A stretch of DNA of 32,253 nucleotides from Candidatus Parvarchaeota archaeon (GCA_023378865.1 JAMCSP010000010.1:20056-52308), one strand, 5' to 3'. Numbered from the stretch's first letter, positions 22,101 to 29,617 are shown. Numbers and translations are program-made. Notes: generated from the sequence alone by a model not told the origin.

Positions 22101-22185
22101 GACAGCCACTGTTTCGAGTGGCGGATTATACCCTGGACAAAGCATATATGTCTATTATACTGTATCATGTAATACGTTTGCTTAA
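13117..22185 (+). CDS. Giant surface protein (3022 aa): N-terminal prepilin/TM-like segment, Asn/Ser/Thr-rich body, five C-terminal FxExGLPxGxxWxV modules
   Basis: MDKRKVSAEVLMISFIVVLSVLIAYRGVILL; uninterrupted 9,069-bp ORF; CARDB-like stretch SVNLVITVKNVGNTKITNPYLVALYG; C-terminal Cys-containing modules. Confidence 0.88.
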   Translation: MDKRKVSAEVLMISFIVVLSVLIAYRGVILLSNNNLSVNSAAKLQLINTSNTSNPLLNLASYSNSDPLSLITSNEYVSSSSIYSKNNFWFNEKFYPGNISSSSGYSCSAVNEIIAPHLCLSLFTFFSCGGGPETSTFNNLVGYLGFPQGDSGFPNSGGVNYSNLYSAVSNGTSQNVYQLPSSEFPYQNFINWSSSTIHSYSGLSSTGTNYIYAINNSFTGYSNIGITGSVPKSTLIIPAVSCGSTFINNYIDYPGFVGTLYNISTLSGFTPSVFLASPNENGYGAYYSFGHILTLGNDPWIGSFNSLLAYQIQSISPAFNYTMPSVDYAQFPKGNKGDLQYINVSTSFLTPLSMSYYGGNSSGVEIYVSNKGISSLLNTSAAQTVCTEEGPHGSCLRYGQDVTTTQTADTFTSPDLEGAYYPNYGNGIYLEFRTDGVFPICAWNSTIDNTLSSCTFENPLTINNVSYERLWLSNNLKNNQLYNTPFIPGYSSSSPQNNFTLTALNSFCFYGENFNTNDGVYTSPSYTRIIPPTASENYTSAIGTCNAFFNNTNCFSKSASQYLNFQDGIFANNIKCTSTGIHAQNVTDAWINSIYIANNAGNYCGLFNGQKNPSNPEANSTIFLQGISTNCPEFNANSSSVNLVITVKNVGNTKITNPYLVALYGNNNLSTIFYNSENSQSITYQLYQDFLSSMSATTGVIQVDYNNNFDTNMYVFDKGYPLNPIPLESLFSSAQGYENGPFNNSLLGMWIYAPGDGLPNNVIRTSNALLVHSDSGSSNVPVIEPNGTATFTLQVPMSLFRALLYGKYNLSVFFGNTFNVTWGSSDSPSGSLASNINIQVNPLVSSSTQNVSQDHNNEIMTNGSGAVSPIWQYIVSYNFNLSKSPMKGIGIYSDNLSIDVNAVNSTSNALNVTVNPSVSITNGSGNYKLGLSQLKGSSISCFVSPDNVQDFGVFWSKQIVSPSNLNYALSNSLYYGNAKQASNVLITSWTGILFMPYSDQVALNYNNLPQYSSALSSFQLEKPTLNQTSGNFKYEAFAYFGTGSESNVFNSLSNLYGSLNSTVSSFPVSLPNSSLPFNLFSNSIVSDPSILRIVGTDTLVNYSTFSNKPFTFSLITKGSIQCSVSESTSVNATFESGSSSSISSCLSNAVINGSYINISSKYGPFFVDMYNNSNLNISNETSDGTVLMAGNETLSVPSKNGLFTVKLPINTTIKNGIALVFSVIPLSRQLSNSMLYLYNINGTPFNCNIVNDYNNTGNLGVTEIRDGEYFLPNGTIMCNLDSDFTYLRAVFINRSNGAYLGSGDIQSGLSIQNISGNTGKGLLNISIDGVPVNAQDLSITPYSNSNCNTVTDKVVYNGIVQYNLGCNLSDALITFDYNNNGSLTPESAFISPANYNSNSKKFLFMSPSSISDSPIAEYNLTIPSSGIGNEPIQFILSNNFGGCNNIRVVAQSPYPYAEVPFQVVSSGSQYCDYTFVGNSNNRYSVFESNSPSIAYSSNWISYNSTQYTVQLSTALFNADLISNCQSGFGPCVDSFSVGGKTLGNLLFNNVSTSSATIYQSISGPVEDCFTVSYSSSQTVEFPETGFGSINYANNKIYQTSTPSQSIDSMYCFYANSPIITDSISAQGSPIDFKVQNQLISNFSYLQGSNHEAFYVPPAIKVGYSSYSNVNISTLNPVYYNVTTLDNILTKCINYTYITSNIMDLNSSKINAVNISSANILTPEKLYCIYGGTPSYTTQYSLSSTNNMNSTSSVGFAYQPGNYTNGQGTLYDSCLGSSALAISSSPIFYLNGKEEPYSFSSAENYTMAHSAANGGLEMLYSPTGGVFIDSCPSNSTILSYSTCTKPVAVIPSNGSYDSIEAIPTGKNGNLSFGGGCYIGTLNGNSYSCAPTDGAINYQYKSKSASSSSVSVSKVIMNSTEAPTSTFSLSFDCSVNASNNSKFQLSSCSYPNSKNSGLCSASVSYKSINSTAYNITAMCSAVSNNSFKIVSAVTTISNLNIDGSQSEKTGLISNYICGNETNVIQHNVLNGWNWEAYSTTGKINPVSTTNPAGVAEVGGCEAGRDTFLTANPNITLTKNGSTFQNSYSCQSGYTGTITACSQTMSLSQVSNLLSSNPKCSYTNTTLINTTIKTNTINGNGTGGQATACNPFNKAGYLQPTLQDNCIAYHNPVINSTTASYALQYINSSSLGIGLGVIGNQYSLNISIPNNKQQNLVKDAYLTGLSESQIEGPNNILTNILPTSLLESNLPSKALSISAAYSYDMLNILMLQNPSLGVSGIPGFVNGSILDYALSLFTGGTSGNCAPPYNVSGDGIFRLGEGELCSGKNLPASYKEGVFLSLGTLNEGLHSLQFYSIGNSTNEAQPSASIFDSVGNAVNLNSACSNGNSRVFTSTYSGGKWSFNITSDQQCNPINNQLYGYIVNCLYQTPGNETYTIASQYYLAYNLPTIWNISYSLLVSPKSYQVVPTPVYQINYSTGSILTLQQPNKTIFIEKGLPSGYKWYLNYNGVNRSSTGNSIYFYSTGKNAFKTYTLSNSSATSDCYTTYTPTPSSGSVTSGTTTYIQFAGVTTCYSYFKQSGLPTGLNWNVTYNNIIGSTSMPTPLAPNSGGAVNANSNLAIEFITSNPGGFGGNFSFYVSNVKTTSAACTQVYEPSPSSGYLIAGTNQSITFSLSSNTCVTTFTEKGLPTNQKWSVDYNDVIKTATISTITFVTNPGILSYSVSSTSLVSNGCTTSYSPEPSSGSLSAGSSVNIDFSSKTYCITTFTEKGLPSGDSWSVTYDNNKETSTGSSITFNTSSGSFSWSSFASQTTPSSGCTESYNSPTGKNTAGTPVSVSFSGSISCPTTFYESNLPSGYTWSVSYDGKQGSAGTGSPITLSAGEGTFTAHASVSGLSCTATSISATAGNSYTFSSWSCNTYFYIWTQSPLPSSRYTENVIFNGNSQTQNWGNKRVTLPNGQTGLEFSFPSSSSTSLDSWSVNSPITGTWGDCGIATGADVWTATVSSGGLYPGQSIYVYYTVSCNTFA
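20581..21880 (+). repeat. Five diverged in-frame FxExGLPxGxxWxV modules (starts about 20581, 20833, 21151, 21400, 21646)
   Basis: FIEKGLPSGYKWYLNYNG / FKQSGLPTGLNWNVTYNN / FTEKGLPTNQKWSVDYND / FTEKGLPSGDSWSVTYDN / FYESNLPSGYTWSVSYDG; spacings 252, 318, 249, 246 bp; recurrent Cys and P-SSG motifs. Confidence 0.88.
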
Positions 22186-22186
22186 A

Positions 22187-22744
22187 ATGGAAACGAAAAT
22201 GGCCATCATTATTTTGATTATAATAGCAGCAGTAATTATAGCATTTTTGCTGCTTAACAAGCCTGAAAAAAGCACGGCGGCATTGACATTTCTACAAAAG
22301 GAAAACTTGTCTCATGTTTTTTCGTCTCCGACATTGTCATTTAATTTTAGCAGTGATTTTTATCTTGTTAACACAACGGGGCTATTGATATCACAGTATT
22401 ACAATTCTGCAAGATTTTATTATAATTATAATACCTCCGTAATTATAAGTGTAATTCAAAATAAGACGAATAAGAGCTCCGGGTACTTTTATAAACTAAT
22501 CTATAGCGAATTCAATGATTCTAATTATTCATTCCAAAACATTTCAGTAAAAGGATACAATGGTTTAAAGGTGATATCAGATAAAGCAGGGGCAGCATAC
22601 GCCCTGGCTTTTATATTTGGCCCAAGCGGTTATTATACAGCCGTATTTATAAGCGATCCTTTTTCGCAGTTTATAAATGTAAGCGATTCCGCATTAAATA
22701 AAATATTGCAGACAATAAGTTTTGGCCCATCTCCATACATATAA
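22187..22744 (+). CDS. Small membrane-anchored extracellular protein, last gene of the surface operon (start reassigned from 22073)
   Basis: ATG at 22187 in the listed frame: METKMAIIILIIIAAVIIAFLLLNK; 1 nt after the stop of the 3022-aa gene. Confidence 0.75.
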   Translation: METKMAIIILIIIAAVIIAFLLLNKPEKSTAALTFLQKENLSHVFSSPTLSFNFSSDFYLVNTTGLLISQYYNSARFYYNYNTSVIISVIQNKTNKSSGYFYKLIYSEFNDSNYSFQNISVKGYNGLKVISDKAGAAYALAFIFGPSGYYTAVFISDPFSQFINVSDSALNKILQTISFGPSPYI

Positions 22745-22793
22745 GAATGTAACCCGTAATTAAATTTATTAAATATAGATTATATGATAGATT

Positions 22794-23282
22794 ATGGAGA
22801 AAGTATCTGAAATAGAAATAAGCTTAGATAAAGACTCGAACATAATAATAGGACAGACCCATTTCATAAAAACCGTCGAGGATCTATATGAAGCATTGAT
22901 AACTTCCTTTCCTGGCATAGAATTTGGTATAGCTTTTAATGAAGCTTCAGGGGACAGATTAATAAGAAAGGACGGAAATAATGAGGAGCTAATAAAGAAA
23001 GTGGTAGAGTTCGCTGAAAAGATAGGCGCGGGGCATTCTTTTGTAATTTTGTTGAAAAATGCATATCCAATAAATGTTTTGAATAGAATCAAGCAGGTAA
23101 TGGAAGTAGTGAATATCTATGCAGCTACCGCTAATCCTTTGAAAGTTTTGGTTTATGATGATGGTAATGATGGCAGAGCTATAATAGGAGTTATAGACGG
23201 AAAGAAGCCTTTAGGAGTAGAGAACGAAGCTGATAAAGAAAAAAGGCACAAGTTGTTACGGGATATCGGTTATAAGCGATAG
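22794..23282 (+). CDS. Adenosine-specific kinase family protein (DUF355-like)
   Basis: GIEFGIAFNEASGDRLIRKDGNNEELI...GAGHSFVILLKNAYPINVLNRIKQVMEVVNIYAATANPLKVLV is characteristic of the family. Confidence 0.85.
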   Translation: MEKVSEIEISLDKDSNIIIGQTHFIKTVEDLYEALITSFPGIEFGIAFNEASGDRLIRKDGNNEELIKKVVEFAEKIGAGHSFVILLKNAYPINVLNRIKQVMEVVNIYAATANPLKVLVYDDGNDGRAIIGVIDGKKPLGVENEADKEKRHKLLRDIGYKR

Positions 23283-23318
23283 AATATTATATTTGCAGGT
23301 TTAGATATTAACAATAAA

Positions 23319-23390
23319 GTCGGGGTAGTACAGCGGTAGTACGCCGCCCTCATGAGGCGGAGGTCGTGGGTTCAAATCCCATCCCCGACA
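23319..23390 (+). tRNA. tRNA with CAT anticodon (elongator Met most likely; Ile2 not excluded)
   Basis: Acceptor gtcgggg/ccccgac, anticodon arm ccgcc-ctCATga-ggcgg, T arm gtggg-ttcaaat-cccat, discriminator A. Anticodon stem lacks the initiator GGG/CCC pairs. Confidence 0.93.
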
Positions 23391-23419
23391 TTTTTATTCT
23401 TTAAATTGCATTAATTTAC

Positions 23420-23836
23420 ATGGAATATGCATTTTTTTGGGGGTTAATAACGGGATTAGTGGTAATTTCGATTGCTTCTTTTTTTATACTTAAATACCTG
23501 TTGAAGAAAAAAATAGAACAGTGGGAGAAGTACGAGATGCAGAAAGCATTGGAAAAAACCGTTAACATACAACGGCCGATACTAAAAGGAAAGATAAGCG
23601 AGCAGCTCTTTCCGGTTTTATATGAAAAGGAGGGAGATCTATCCGATTTGAGATTTTTAGGCAACCCGATAGACTACATAAAGTTTGAAGGGCTCTCAAA
23701 TTTGAGTGAAACCCAGAAAATAAGGATAAAATTTATAGAGATAAAGACAGGCAATGCAAAATTGAATAGCAATGAAGAAGCGGTTAAAAAGGCAGTGCAG
23801 GACAAGGAAGTATACTGGGAGGAAATAACTATCTAA
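23420..23836 (+). CDS. Membrane-anchored endonuclease related to archaeal Holliday junction resolvase (PD-(D/E)XK, PF10107-like)
   Basis: N-terminal TM then GKISEQLFPVLYEKEGDLSDLRFLGNPIDYIKFEGL...IKFIEIKTGNAKLNSNEEAVKKAV; D-x(n)-EIK catalytic pattern. Confidence 0.82.
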   Translation: MEYAFFWGLITGLVVISIASFFILKYLLKKKIEQWEKYEMQKALEKTVNIQRPILKGKISEQLFPVLYEKEGDLSDLRFLGNPIDYIKFEGLSNLSETQKIRIKFIEIKTGNAKLNSNEEAVKKAVQDKEVYWEEITI

Positions 23837-23904
23837 TAATAGTTATTAATAAGCAAAATCCTGCATTTATAAGCGTTTAAATTTTAGGGTTTACATAATA
23901 TACT

Positions 23905-25956
23905 ATGGATATTAAAAGGTTTTTTGAGCCAGAAAGCATAGCTGTTATTGGTGCTTCAAGAGATCCTAACAAAGTCGGTAGTGCAGTTCTGAAAAATTTA
24001 ATAATAACATTTCGTGGGAAAATATTTCCAATTAATCCATTTGTTGATGAACTTCAAGGATTAAAAGCTTACAAATCTGTATTGAGCGTAAAGGAAAAAA
24101 TAGACATAGCGGTGATTGCAATTCCAGCAGAAATGGTTCTGGGAATATTAAAAGAGTGCGAAAAAGCCAAGATACCGCTAGCAGTAATACTTAGTGCAGG
24201 ATTTAATGAAATAGGGGGAGAAGGCACGAAAAGAGAGGAAGAAATAAAGAAATTCCTGTCAAAGGCAAAAATAAGGATAATAGGTCCAAACTGTTTGGGA
24301 ATAATAAATACTGATCCTAACTTTAATGCTACCTTCCTTGATCCAAATTCAAAGGTCATAAAGGGCCATGCAGGCTTTATATCGCAAAGCGGTGCATTGT
24401 TAAGCGCAGTAGTTGATGATGCTTCTACAAATAACATCGGTTTCAGCAAGATAATAAGCATAGGTAATGCCACTGATATAAGCGAGGCAGATATAATAGA
24501 AAGCTTCAAGACAGATGAAAAGACAAAAGTTCTCGCGCTTTATCTTGAAGGTTTAAACAATGGAAAAGATTTCTTAAAAGCAGGCCAGTCATTTTCTCAG
24601 GAAAAGCCATTGCTGGTATTGAAGGGAGGAAAATTTAAATCTACTTCGGGAGCGGTTTCTTCCCATACGGGATCTATGGCCGGAGACTATAAGGCATATG
24701 AGCTTGCTTTCAACAGGATAGGAGCAATTTCTGTAGAAAACATAGATGACCTGTTTAATTTCATGAGAGACGCTCCAAACATAAAGGTAAATTCAGATGA
24801 AGTTATAATAGCAACAAATGCTGGAGGAGCAGGGGTAGTTACGACAGATCATATATCCAGCAGCGGCTTAAAGCTTGCAAAGTTCAATGATAAGCTTTTG
24901 AATGAATTAGCTAAAGCTCTTCCAAAAGAGGCTAACATACATAATCCTGTTGACATGGTTGGCGATGCAACCCCTGAAAGATACAGGGATACATTGGAGA
25001 TACTTGTACAGATGAATAAACCCATAATAATACTTTTTTCTCCGCAGGAGATGTCACAGCCTTTGGAAACAGCAAAACAAATATACGAGACACATCTAAG
25101 GCACCCTTCCGTGCCATTTCTTTCTGTTTTTCTTGGAGGAGCAAGAGTGGAAAAAGCGAGGAGGTTTCTTCTGGAAAGGAGTATGCCGATATATGAATAT
25201 CCAAATGAAGCAGTATTCATGATTAAGGGCCTGTTTACGTATTATTCCCACAGAGCACAGACATTTAAGCTGATAGCTAAAGAAAAGGCAAAATACAGAG
25301 ACCTTAAGATAAAAACCGATATTTTTGGTATAGATGCAAAGAAGGTCTTTGATTCAATCGGAATAAAAAGCGCAGATGGAATAAAGTTTACTTCTTATAA
25401 AGAACTGGAAAAAAGTGCGGAAAAGATAGGTTACCCGTGTGTTTTAAAGATAGAATCCAATTTTCTTGCACATAAAAACAAGGTAGGCGCTGTAATAGTG
25501 GGGATAAAAGACAGAAAAGCATTAGAGGATGCATTTATGAAACTTTCAAAGATAGCTAAGGAGCAGAAGATAAACAAGGCATCATTCGGGCTTTATGAAG
25601 ACGTAAGTAAATTCGGAGAAGATAAAATGGAAATATTGGTAGGTGCACACAGAGACCCACAGTTCGGCCCTATGATTGCAATAGGCTTAGGCGGGATATT
25701 TGCCAATGAACTCAATGAAACCACATTTCTTTTATCACCGATTTCCGATCAGGATATAGACGAGTTAAAGGCTTCAAAGATAGGGAGGATAATAAGCGAA
25801 TTTTCAAGCGAAAGCGTTTTCAATGAATTGACAGGGTATCTGTTCAAATTGGATAAACTTATGACTGCAAACAATAACATAAAGGATATAGACTTAAATC
25901 CAATAATACTGTTTAAAGACAAATTGTTCGCAACAGATTTTAAGATATTTGTTTAA
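23905..25956 (+). CDS. ADP-forming acetyl/acyl-CoA synthetase, fused alpha-beta (CoA-binding plus ATP-grasp)
   Basis: FEPESIAVIGASRDPNKVGSAV, GFISQSGALLSAVVD, catalytic-loop-like SGAVSSHTGSMAG, C-terminal ATP-grasp with DLNPIILF. Confidence 0.92.
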   Translation: MDIKRFFEPESIAVIGASRDPNKVGSAVLKNLIITFRGKIFPINPFVDELQGLKAYKSVLSVKEKIDIAVIAIPAEMVLGILKECEKAKIPLAVILSAGFNEIGGEGTKREEEIKKFLSKAKIRIIGPNCLGIINTDPNFNATFLDPNSKVIKGHAGFISQSGALLSAVVDDASTNNIGFSKIISIGNATDISEADIIESFKTDEKTKVLALYLEGLNNGKDFLKAGQSFSQEKPLLVLKGGKFKSTSGAVSSHTGSMAGDYKAYELAFNRIGAISVENIDDLFNFMRDAPNIKVNSDEVIIATNAGGAGVVTTDHISSSGLKLAKFNDKLLNELAKALPKEANIHNPVDMVGDATPERYRDTLEILVQMNKPIIILFSPQEMSQPLETAKQIYETHLRHPSVPFLSVFLGGARVEKARRFLLERSMPIYEYPNEAVFMIKGLFTYYSHRAQTFKLIAKEKAKYRDLKIKTDIFGIDAKKVFDSIGIKSADGIKFTSYKELEKSAEKIGYPCVLKIESNFLAHKNKVGAVIVGIKDRKALEDAFMKLSKIAKEQKINKASFGLYEDVSKFGEDKMEILVGAHRDPQFGPMIAIGLGGIFANELNETTFLLSPISDQDIDELKASKIGRIISEFSSESVFNELTGYLFKLDKLMTANNNIKDIDLNPIILFKDKLFATDFKIFV

Positions 25957-26007
25957 AAAGCTTTCCATCGTTTAAAACTATTTAAGCTAAAAATACTAAT
26001 CTAAGTT

Positions 26008-26286
26008 ATGGCTTTAAAATTGAAAAGCATTGGTTCAACTTACGGTTTAAAAGTATACACCGACAACGGAACTTACTTTGGAGAGATAGAAGAGGCAGTT
26101 CTTCAGGATAACAGGATAGTCAGTTGGAGAATAAGGGCCAGCTCATCCTCTAACCTGTCAAAAATGATAAAAGGAGCAAAAGGCGCAATAATACAGCACA
26201 GCCTTGTAAGAGCAATTGGAGACATATTTATAATATCAAATATAGTGACTTCGCAATCTGAGCCTGAAACTTCAGAGGCGGAATAA
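26008..26286 (+). CDS. PRC-barrel-like small protein
   Basis: STYGLKVYTDNGTYFGEIEEAVLQDNRIVSWRI matches the PRC-barrel pattern. Confidence 0.7.
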   Translation: MALKLKSIGSTYGLKVYTDNGTYFGEIEEAVLQDNRIVSWRIRASSSSNLSKMIKGAKGAIIQHSLVRAIGDIFIISNIVTSQSEPETSEAE

Positions 26287-26341
26287 GCTTTTAAATTGGG
26301 AAATGCTTAACTTTAAGTTTTAGTAGAACGTAATATTGTTT

Positions 26342-28267
26342 ATGGATAATAACTTCAGTATCTCTTTTAAGACCACAGATGATATAAAGATCCCTCCAAA
26401 GATAGTGGACCAAGTGATTGGTCAGGAGGCTGCAGTAGAGATAATAAAGAAAGCAGCAATACAGAGAAGAAACGTTCTTTTAGTTGGAGCACCAGGTACT
26501 GGTAAAAGTATGCTTGGCCAGGCTTTGTCACAGCTATTGCCTGCTGAAAAGCTTGTAGATATACTTGCATTTCCCAATCCAAAGGATGAAAATGAGCCTA
26601 CTATAAAGACTGTTCCTGCAGGAGAAGGGAAAAGAATAGTTAACCAGGCAAAAGCTAGAAATATGTCCGCATTGGGCGGCGGCAACAACATGATAGTTTT
26701 CCTAGGTTTTATAGTCGCTTTTTTTATAGCTACATACATAGTCAGTATTCTGGTTTCTGATCAAAAAAATCCAATACTTGCGGCCGCAAATCAAATCTCA
26801 GGCACTTTATTCATAATAACGATGCTTATAGGCTTTCTTTTCGTTCTTTTAATGTATAGGCTTGGAAGGACGTCTTTAAAGGCCAGTGTACCTGCGCCCA
26901 AACTTCTGCTTGACAATTCAGGTGCAAAGTATGCACCTTTTATAGATGCTACAGGTGCAAAAGAAGGAGCATTGCTTGGTGATGTTCAGCATGATCCATT
27001 TCAATCAGGTGGGCTGGGTACACCTGCTCATGAAAGGGTAGTTCTTGGGGATATACACAAAGCTAACGGAGGGGTTCTTTTCATAGACGAGATAGCAAAT
27101 CTTTCACCGGAAACCCAGATTCAGCTGCTTACTGCGATGCAGGAAAAGAAATTAAGTATTACTGGGAGAAGTGAAAGAAGCGCAGGCGCGATGGTAAAAA
27201 CAAATCCGGTTCCATGTGATTTTATACTTGTAGGAGCGGGTAATCCAAATACTTTAAGCGAGATGAGCCCTGCTTTGCGTTCAAGAATAAGAGGTTACGG
27301 CTACGAAATCTACATGAATGAGACAATGCCGGATACCATAGAAAACAGGGACAAAATAGCAAGATTTGTTGCACAGGAGATCAGCAAGGACACTAAAATA
27401 CCTCCTTTTTCAAGGGATGCTGTCGTTGAAATATTAAATGAAGCTAGAAGAAAATCCAATAGGAAAGAATCTTTGACTTTGAAGCTTAGGGAGTTAGGCG
27501 GTGTGATAAGGGTAGCGGGAGATATTGCCGTAGAAAACAAGCATTCTATTGTTACAAGAGACGATGTACTAAAAGCAAAGAACTATGCAGGCTCATTCGA
27601 GCAGCAGATTGCTGCAAGATACATAAAAGAAAAGAAAGATTACGATGTTATACAGGTAAGTGGATCCAGAGTTGGCAGGGTAAATGGCTTAGCTGTAATA
27701 GAGAATTCAGATTCAGGTTTGATGCTGCCAATTGAAGCAATAGTCACAAAAAGCATGAGAAAAGGATCTGGAGAGATAATTGCGACAGGTAAACTAGGGG
27801 AGATAGCACAGGAAGCAGTTAAGAACGTATCTGCAATCGTTAAGCTGTATGCAAACAAGCCTCTAACGGACTATGATATACACATACAATTTTTACAGGC
27901 CTATTCAGGTGTTGAAGGAGATAGTGCAAGCGTAAGTGTTGCAATAAGCATACTGTCTGCTCTTACTAACATACCTATAAAACAGTCTATAGCAATGACA
28001 GGCTCCTTGTCGATATGGGGAGAAGTTCTGCCTGTAGGAGGAGTTTCAGCAAAGGTGGAAGCTGCCATAAACGCCGGAATTAAAGAGGTCATAATACCTG
28101 CTTCTAACATAGATGATTTGGTTCTATCTGATCCCAAGGCAATAAAAATAACGCCAGCAGATTCAATAACAGATGTAATAGAACATGCAATGGTTGACAA
28201 CGCTCAGAAGACAAAACTGCTTAATACGATAAAGAAATCCCTTAAAATAAAGCATGACAAAAAGTAA
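26342..28267 (+). CDS. lonB: Archaeal membrane-bound LonB protease
   Basis: Walker A GAPGTGKS, two TM segments inserted between Walker A and B ([38 protein letters not shown]), Walker [10 protein letters not shown], protease motif [13 protein letters not shown] and K in [14 protein letters not shown] chosen at 26342; the listed 26336 start is TTG. Confidence 0.94.
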   Translation: MDNNFSISFKTTDDIKIPPKIVDQVIGQEAAVEIIKKAAIQRRNVLLVGAPGTGKSMLGQALSQLLPAEKLVDILAFPNPKDENEPTIKTVPAGEGKRIVNQAKARNMSALGGGNNMIVFLGFIVAFFIATYIVSILVSDQKNPILAAANQISGTLFIITMLIGFLFVLLMYRLGRTSLKASVPAPKLLLDNSGAKYAPFIDATGAKEGALLGDVQHDPFQSGGLGTPAHERVVLGDIHKANGGVLFIDEIANLSPETQIQLLTAMQEKKLSITGRSERSAGAMVKTNPVPCDFILVGAGNPNTLSEMSPALRSRIRGYGYEIYMNETMPDTIENRDKIARFVAQEISKDTKIPPFSRDAVVEILNEARRKSNRKESLTLKLRELGGVIRVAGDIAVENKHSIVTRDDVLKAKNYAGSFEQQIAARYIKEKKDYDVIQVSGSRVGRVNGLAVIENSDSGLMLPIEAIVTKSMRKGSGEIIATGKLGEIAQEAVKNVSAIVKLYANKPLTDYDIHIQFLQAYSGVEGDSASVSVAISILSALTNIPIKQSIAMTGSLSIWGEVLPVGGVSAKVEAAINAGIKEVIIPASNIDDLVLSDPKAIKITPADSITDVIEHAMVDNAQKTKLLNTIKKSLKIKHDKK

Positions 28268-28952
28268 GGTATTCTCACACGTGTTTGATGAGGAAACCCT
28301 GAGGAATATAAATAAGTTGCAGGGAGACGGATATATAAGCAATCTTCTTGGCCCAATAGGAACAGGAAAAGAATCATATGTTTTCTATAGCAGGGATTTT
28401 CATGATAGAATAGTTGCAGTTAAGATACATAGACACAATATAGATGCGTTCAAGAGCATTCCTGCCTATATACGTTTAAGGGGCAGAAAAAGCGGCGGTT
28501 TCATAAAACAGATAAATGACTGGACAAGATTTGAATACAATTTTCTTTCAAAGGCGCATAACCTTGGGATAAGCACTCCTGAACCTATCCGCTGTTATGA
28601 AAACATAATAGTAATGCAGTTTATAGGCAGCGATGAAAACCCCGCTAAACTTGCCATAAAAGAAAGCGATTTTGATGTAGAAAAGTGGTATACATTGCTA
28701 ATTAAGTTTATAGTCAGCATGGCAAGGAATGGAATGATACACGGTGATTTGAGTCCATACAATATATTAAACTACAATGGGGAGCCTTTTATTATAGATT
28801 TCTCTCAAGCATTAAAACTTTCTTCTTCAACTATTAATTTTTTGCTTAGAGATATAACTAATATAAATAACTGGTTTTTGTCTTTGAAGTACAAAAACAT
28901 AAAAGAAACAAAAGAGATACTTGGTGAAATAGGCTGGAAAGATGATAACTAA
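28254..28952 (+). CDS. RIO-family (RIO1-like) atypical serine kinase
   Basis: [39 protein letters not shown]; overlaps lonB by 14 bp. Confidence 0.88.
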   Translation: MTKSKVFSHVFDEETLRNINKLQGDGYISNLLGPIGTGKESYVFYSRDFHDRIVAVKIHRHNIDAFKSIPAYIRLRGRKSGGFIKQINDWTRFEYNFLSKAHNLGISTPEPIRCYENIIVMQFIGSDENPAKLAIKESDFDVEKWYTLLIKFIVSMARNGMIHGDLSPYNILNYNGEPFIIDFSQALKLSSSTINFLLRDITNINNWFLSLKYKNIKETKEILGEIGWKDDN

Positions 28953-29247
28953 AGAAGATAAGGTATACCTGTTATTGACAAAAATACCAAAAGGAAAGGT
29001 TACAACTTATGGCAGAATAGCCAAAAAACTTAGTATTTCTGCAAGAGAAGTTGGCAGAATACTTAGCAGAAATAAACATCCAGAGAAGTTTCCATGCTAT
29101 AAAGTAGTAAGATCAGACGGTAGTTTAGGAGGTTATACTATAGGAAACAGAAATGATTCCAGTACTTTGAAGGTTAAAAGGAGAAAATTGATAAGTGACG
29201 GAGTCAAATTCAATAAAGATAAAGTAGATAAGTCCTGTATAATCTGA
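28942..29247 (+). CDS. MGMT/alkyltransferase-like DNA-binding domain protein with PCYKV active-site variant
   Basis: IPKGKVTTYGRIAKKLSISAREVGRILSRNKHPEKFPCYKVVRSDGSLGGY; single-domain 101 aa; overlaps the RIO gene by 11 bp. Confidence 0.85.
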   Translation: MITKEDKVYLLLTKIPKGKVTTYGRIAKKLSISAREVGRILSRNKHPEKFPCYKVVRSDGSLGGYTIGNRNDSSTLKVKRRKLISDGVKFNKDKVDKSCII

Positions 29248-29585
29248 TTATATCTTGTAAGTGTATAGATCCATTTTTTAATAATGCATAGGTTTGTTAT
29301 GATATTAAAAATGGTCTTAGAGTTTTCAAAAAAGCCGAGTAAAAAAGAGATTTGATTATTATAAATATAAAATTACTAGGTAAAATAAATTCTAAATCTG
29401 GGTTGCTTTAATAATTTAATTACATATTTAGTGTCAAAAAACTTTAGCTAGGCAGAATAGCAAAAATTTAGTAAAATCTTATTATTTTAATTTTTATAGA
29501 CTTGGGTTTAAAGGACTTATAAACGATAAGATGAAATTACGCTTAATAGTAAACGATAAATTAATTCATCATTAAAATGGCTACC

Positions 29586-29617
29586 AAATTTAAATTAGGA
29601 TTTTTCCTTTTAAATTT
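29586..29617. promoter_or_regulatory. Inverted repeat/hairpin upstream of the right-hand giant repeat gene
   Basis: AAATTTAAA-TT-AGGA-TTTT-TCCT-TTTAAATTT: 9-bp and 4-bp paired arms around a TTTT loop. Confidence 0.5.

Noticed and set aside
22073-22186. Upstream start of the 223-aa ORF
   Set aside because: Overlaps the end of the 3022-aa gene; the ATG at 22187 gives a clean TM N-terminus and 1-nt operon spacing.
23319-23390. CAT-anticodon tRNA as initiator tRNA
   Set aside because: Anticodon stem ccgcc/ggcgg lacks the three consecutive G-C pairs (GGG/CCC) of initiator tRNAs.
24069-24509. 146-aa minus-strand ORF inside the acyl-CoA synthetase gene
   Set aside because: Antisense shadow of a strongly recognisable CDS; no recognisable motif or promoter. 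The same applies to the antisense ORFs inside lonB, lhr and the surface genes.
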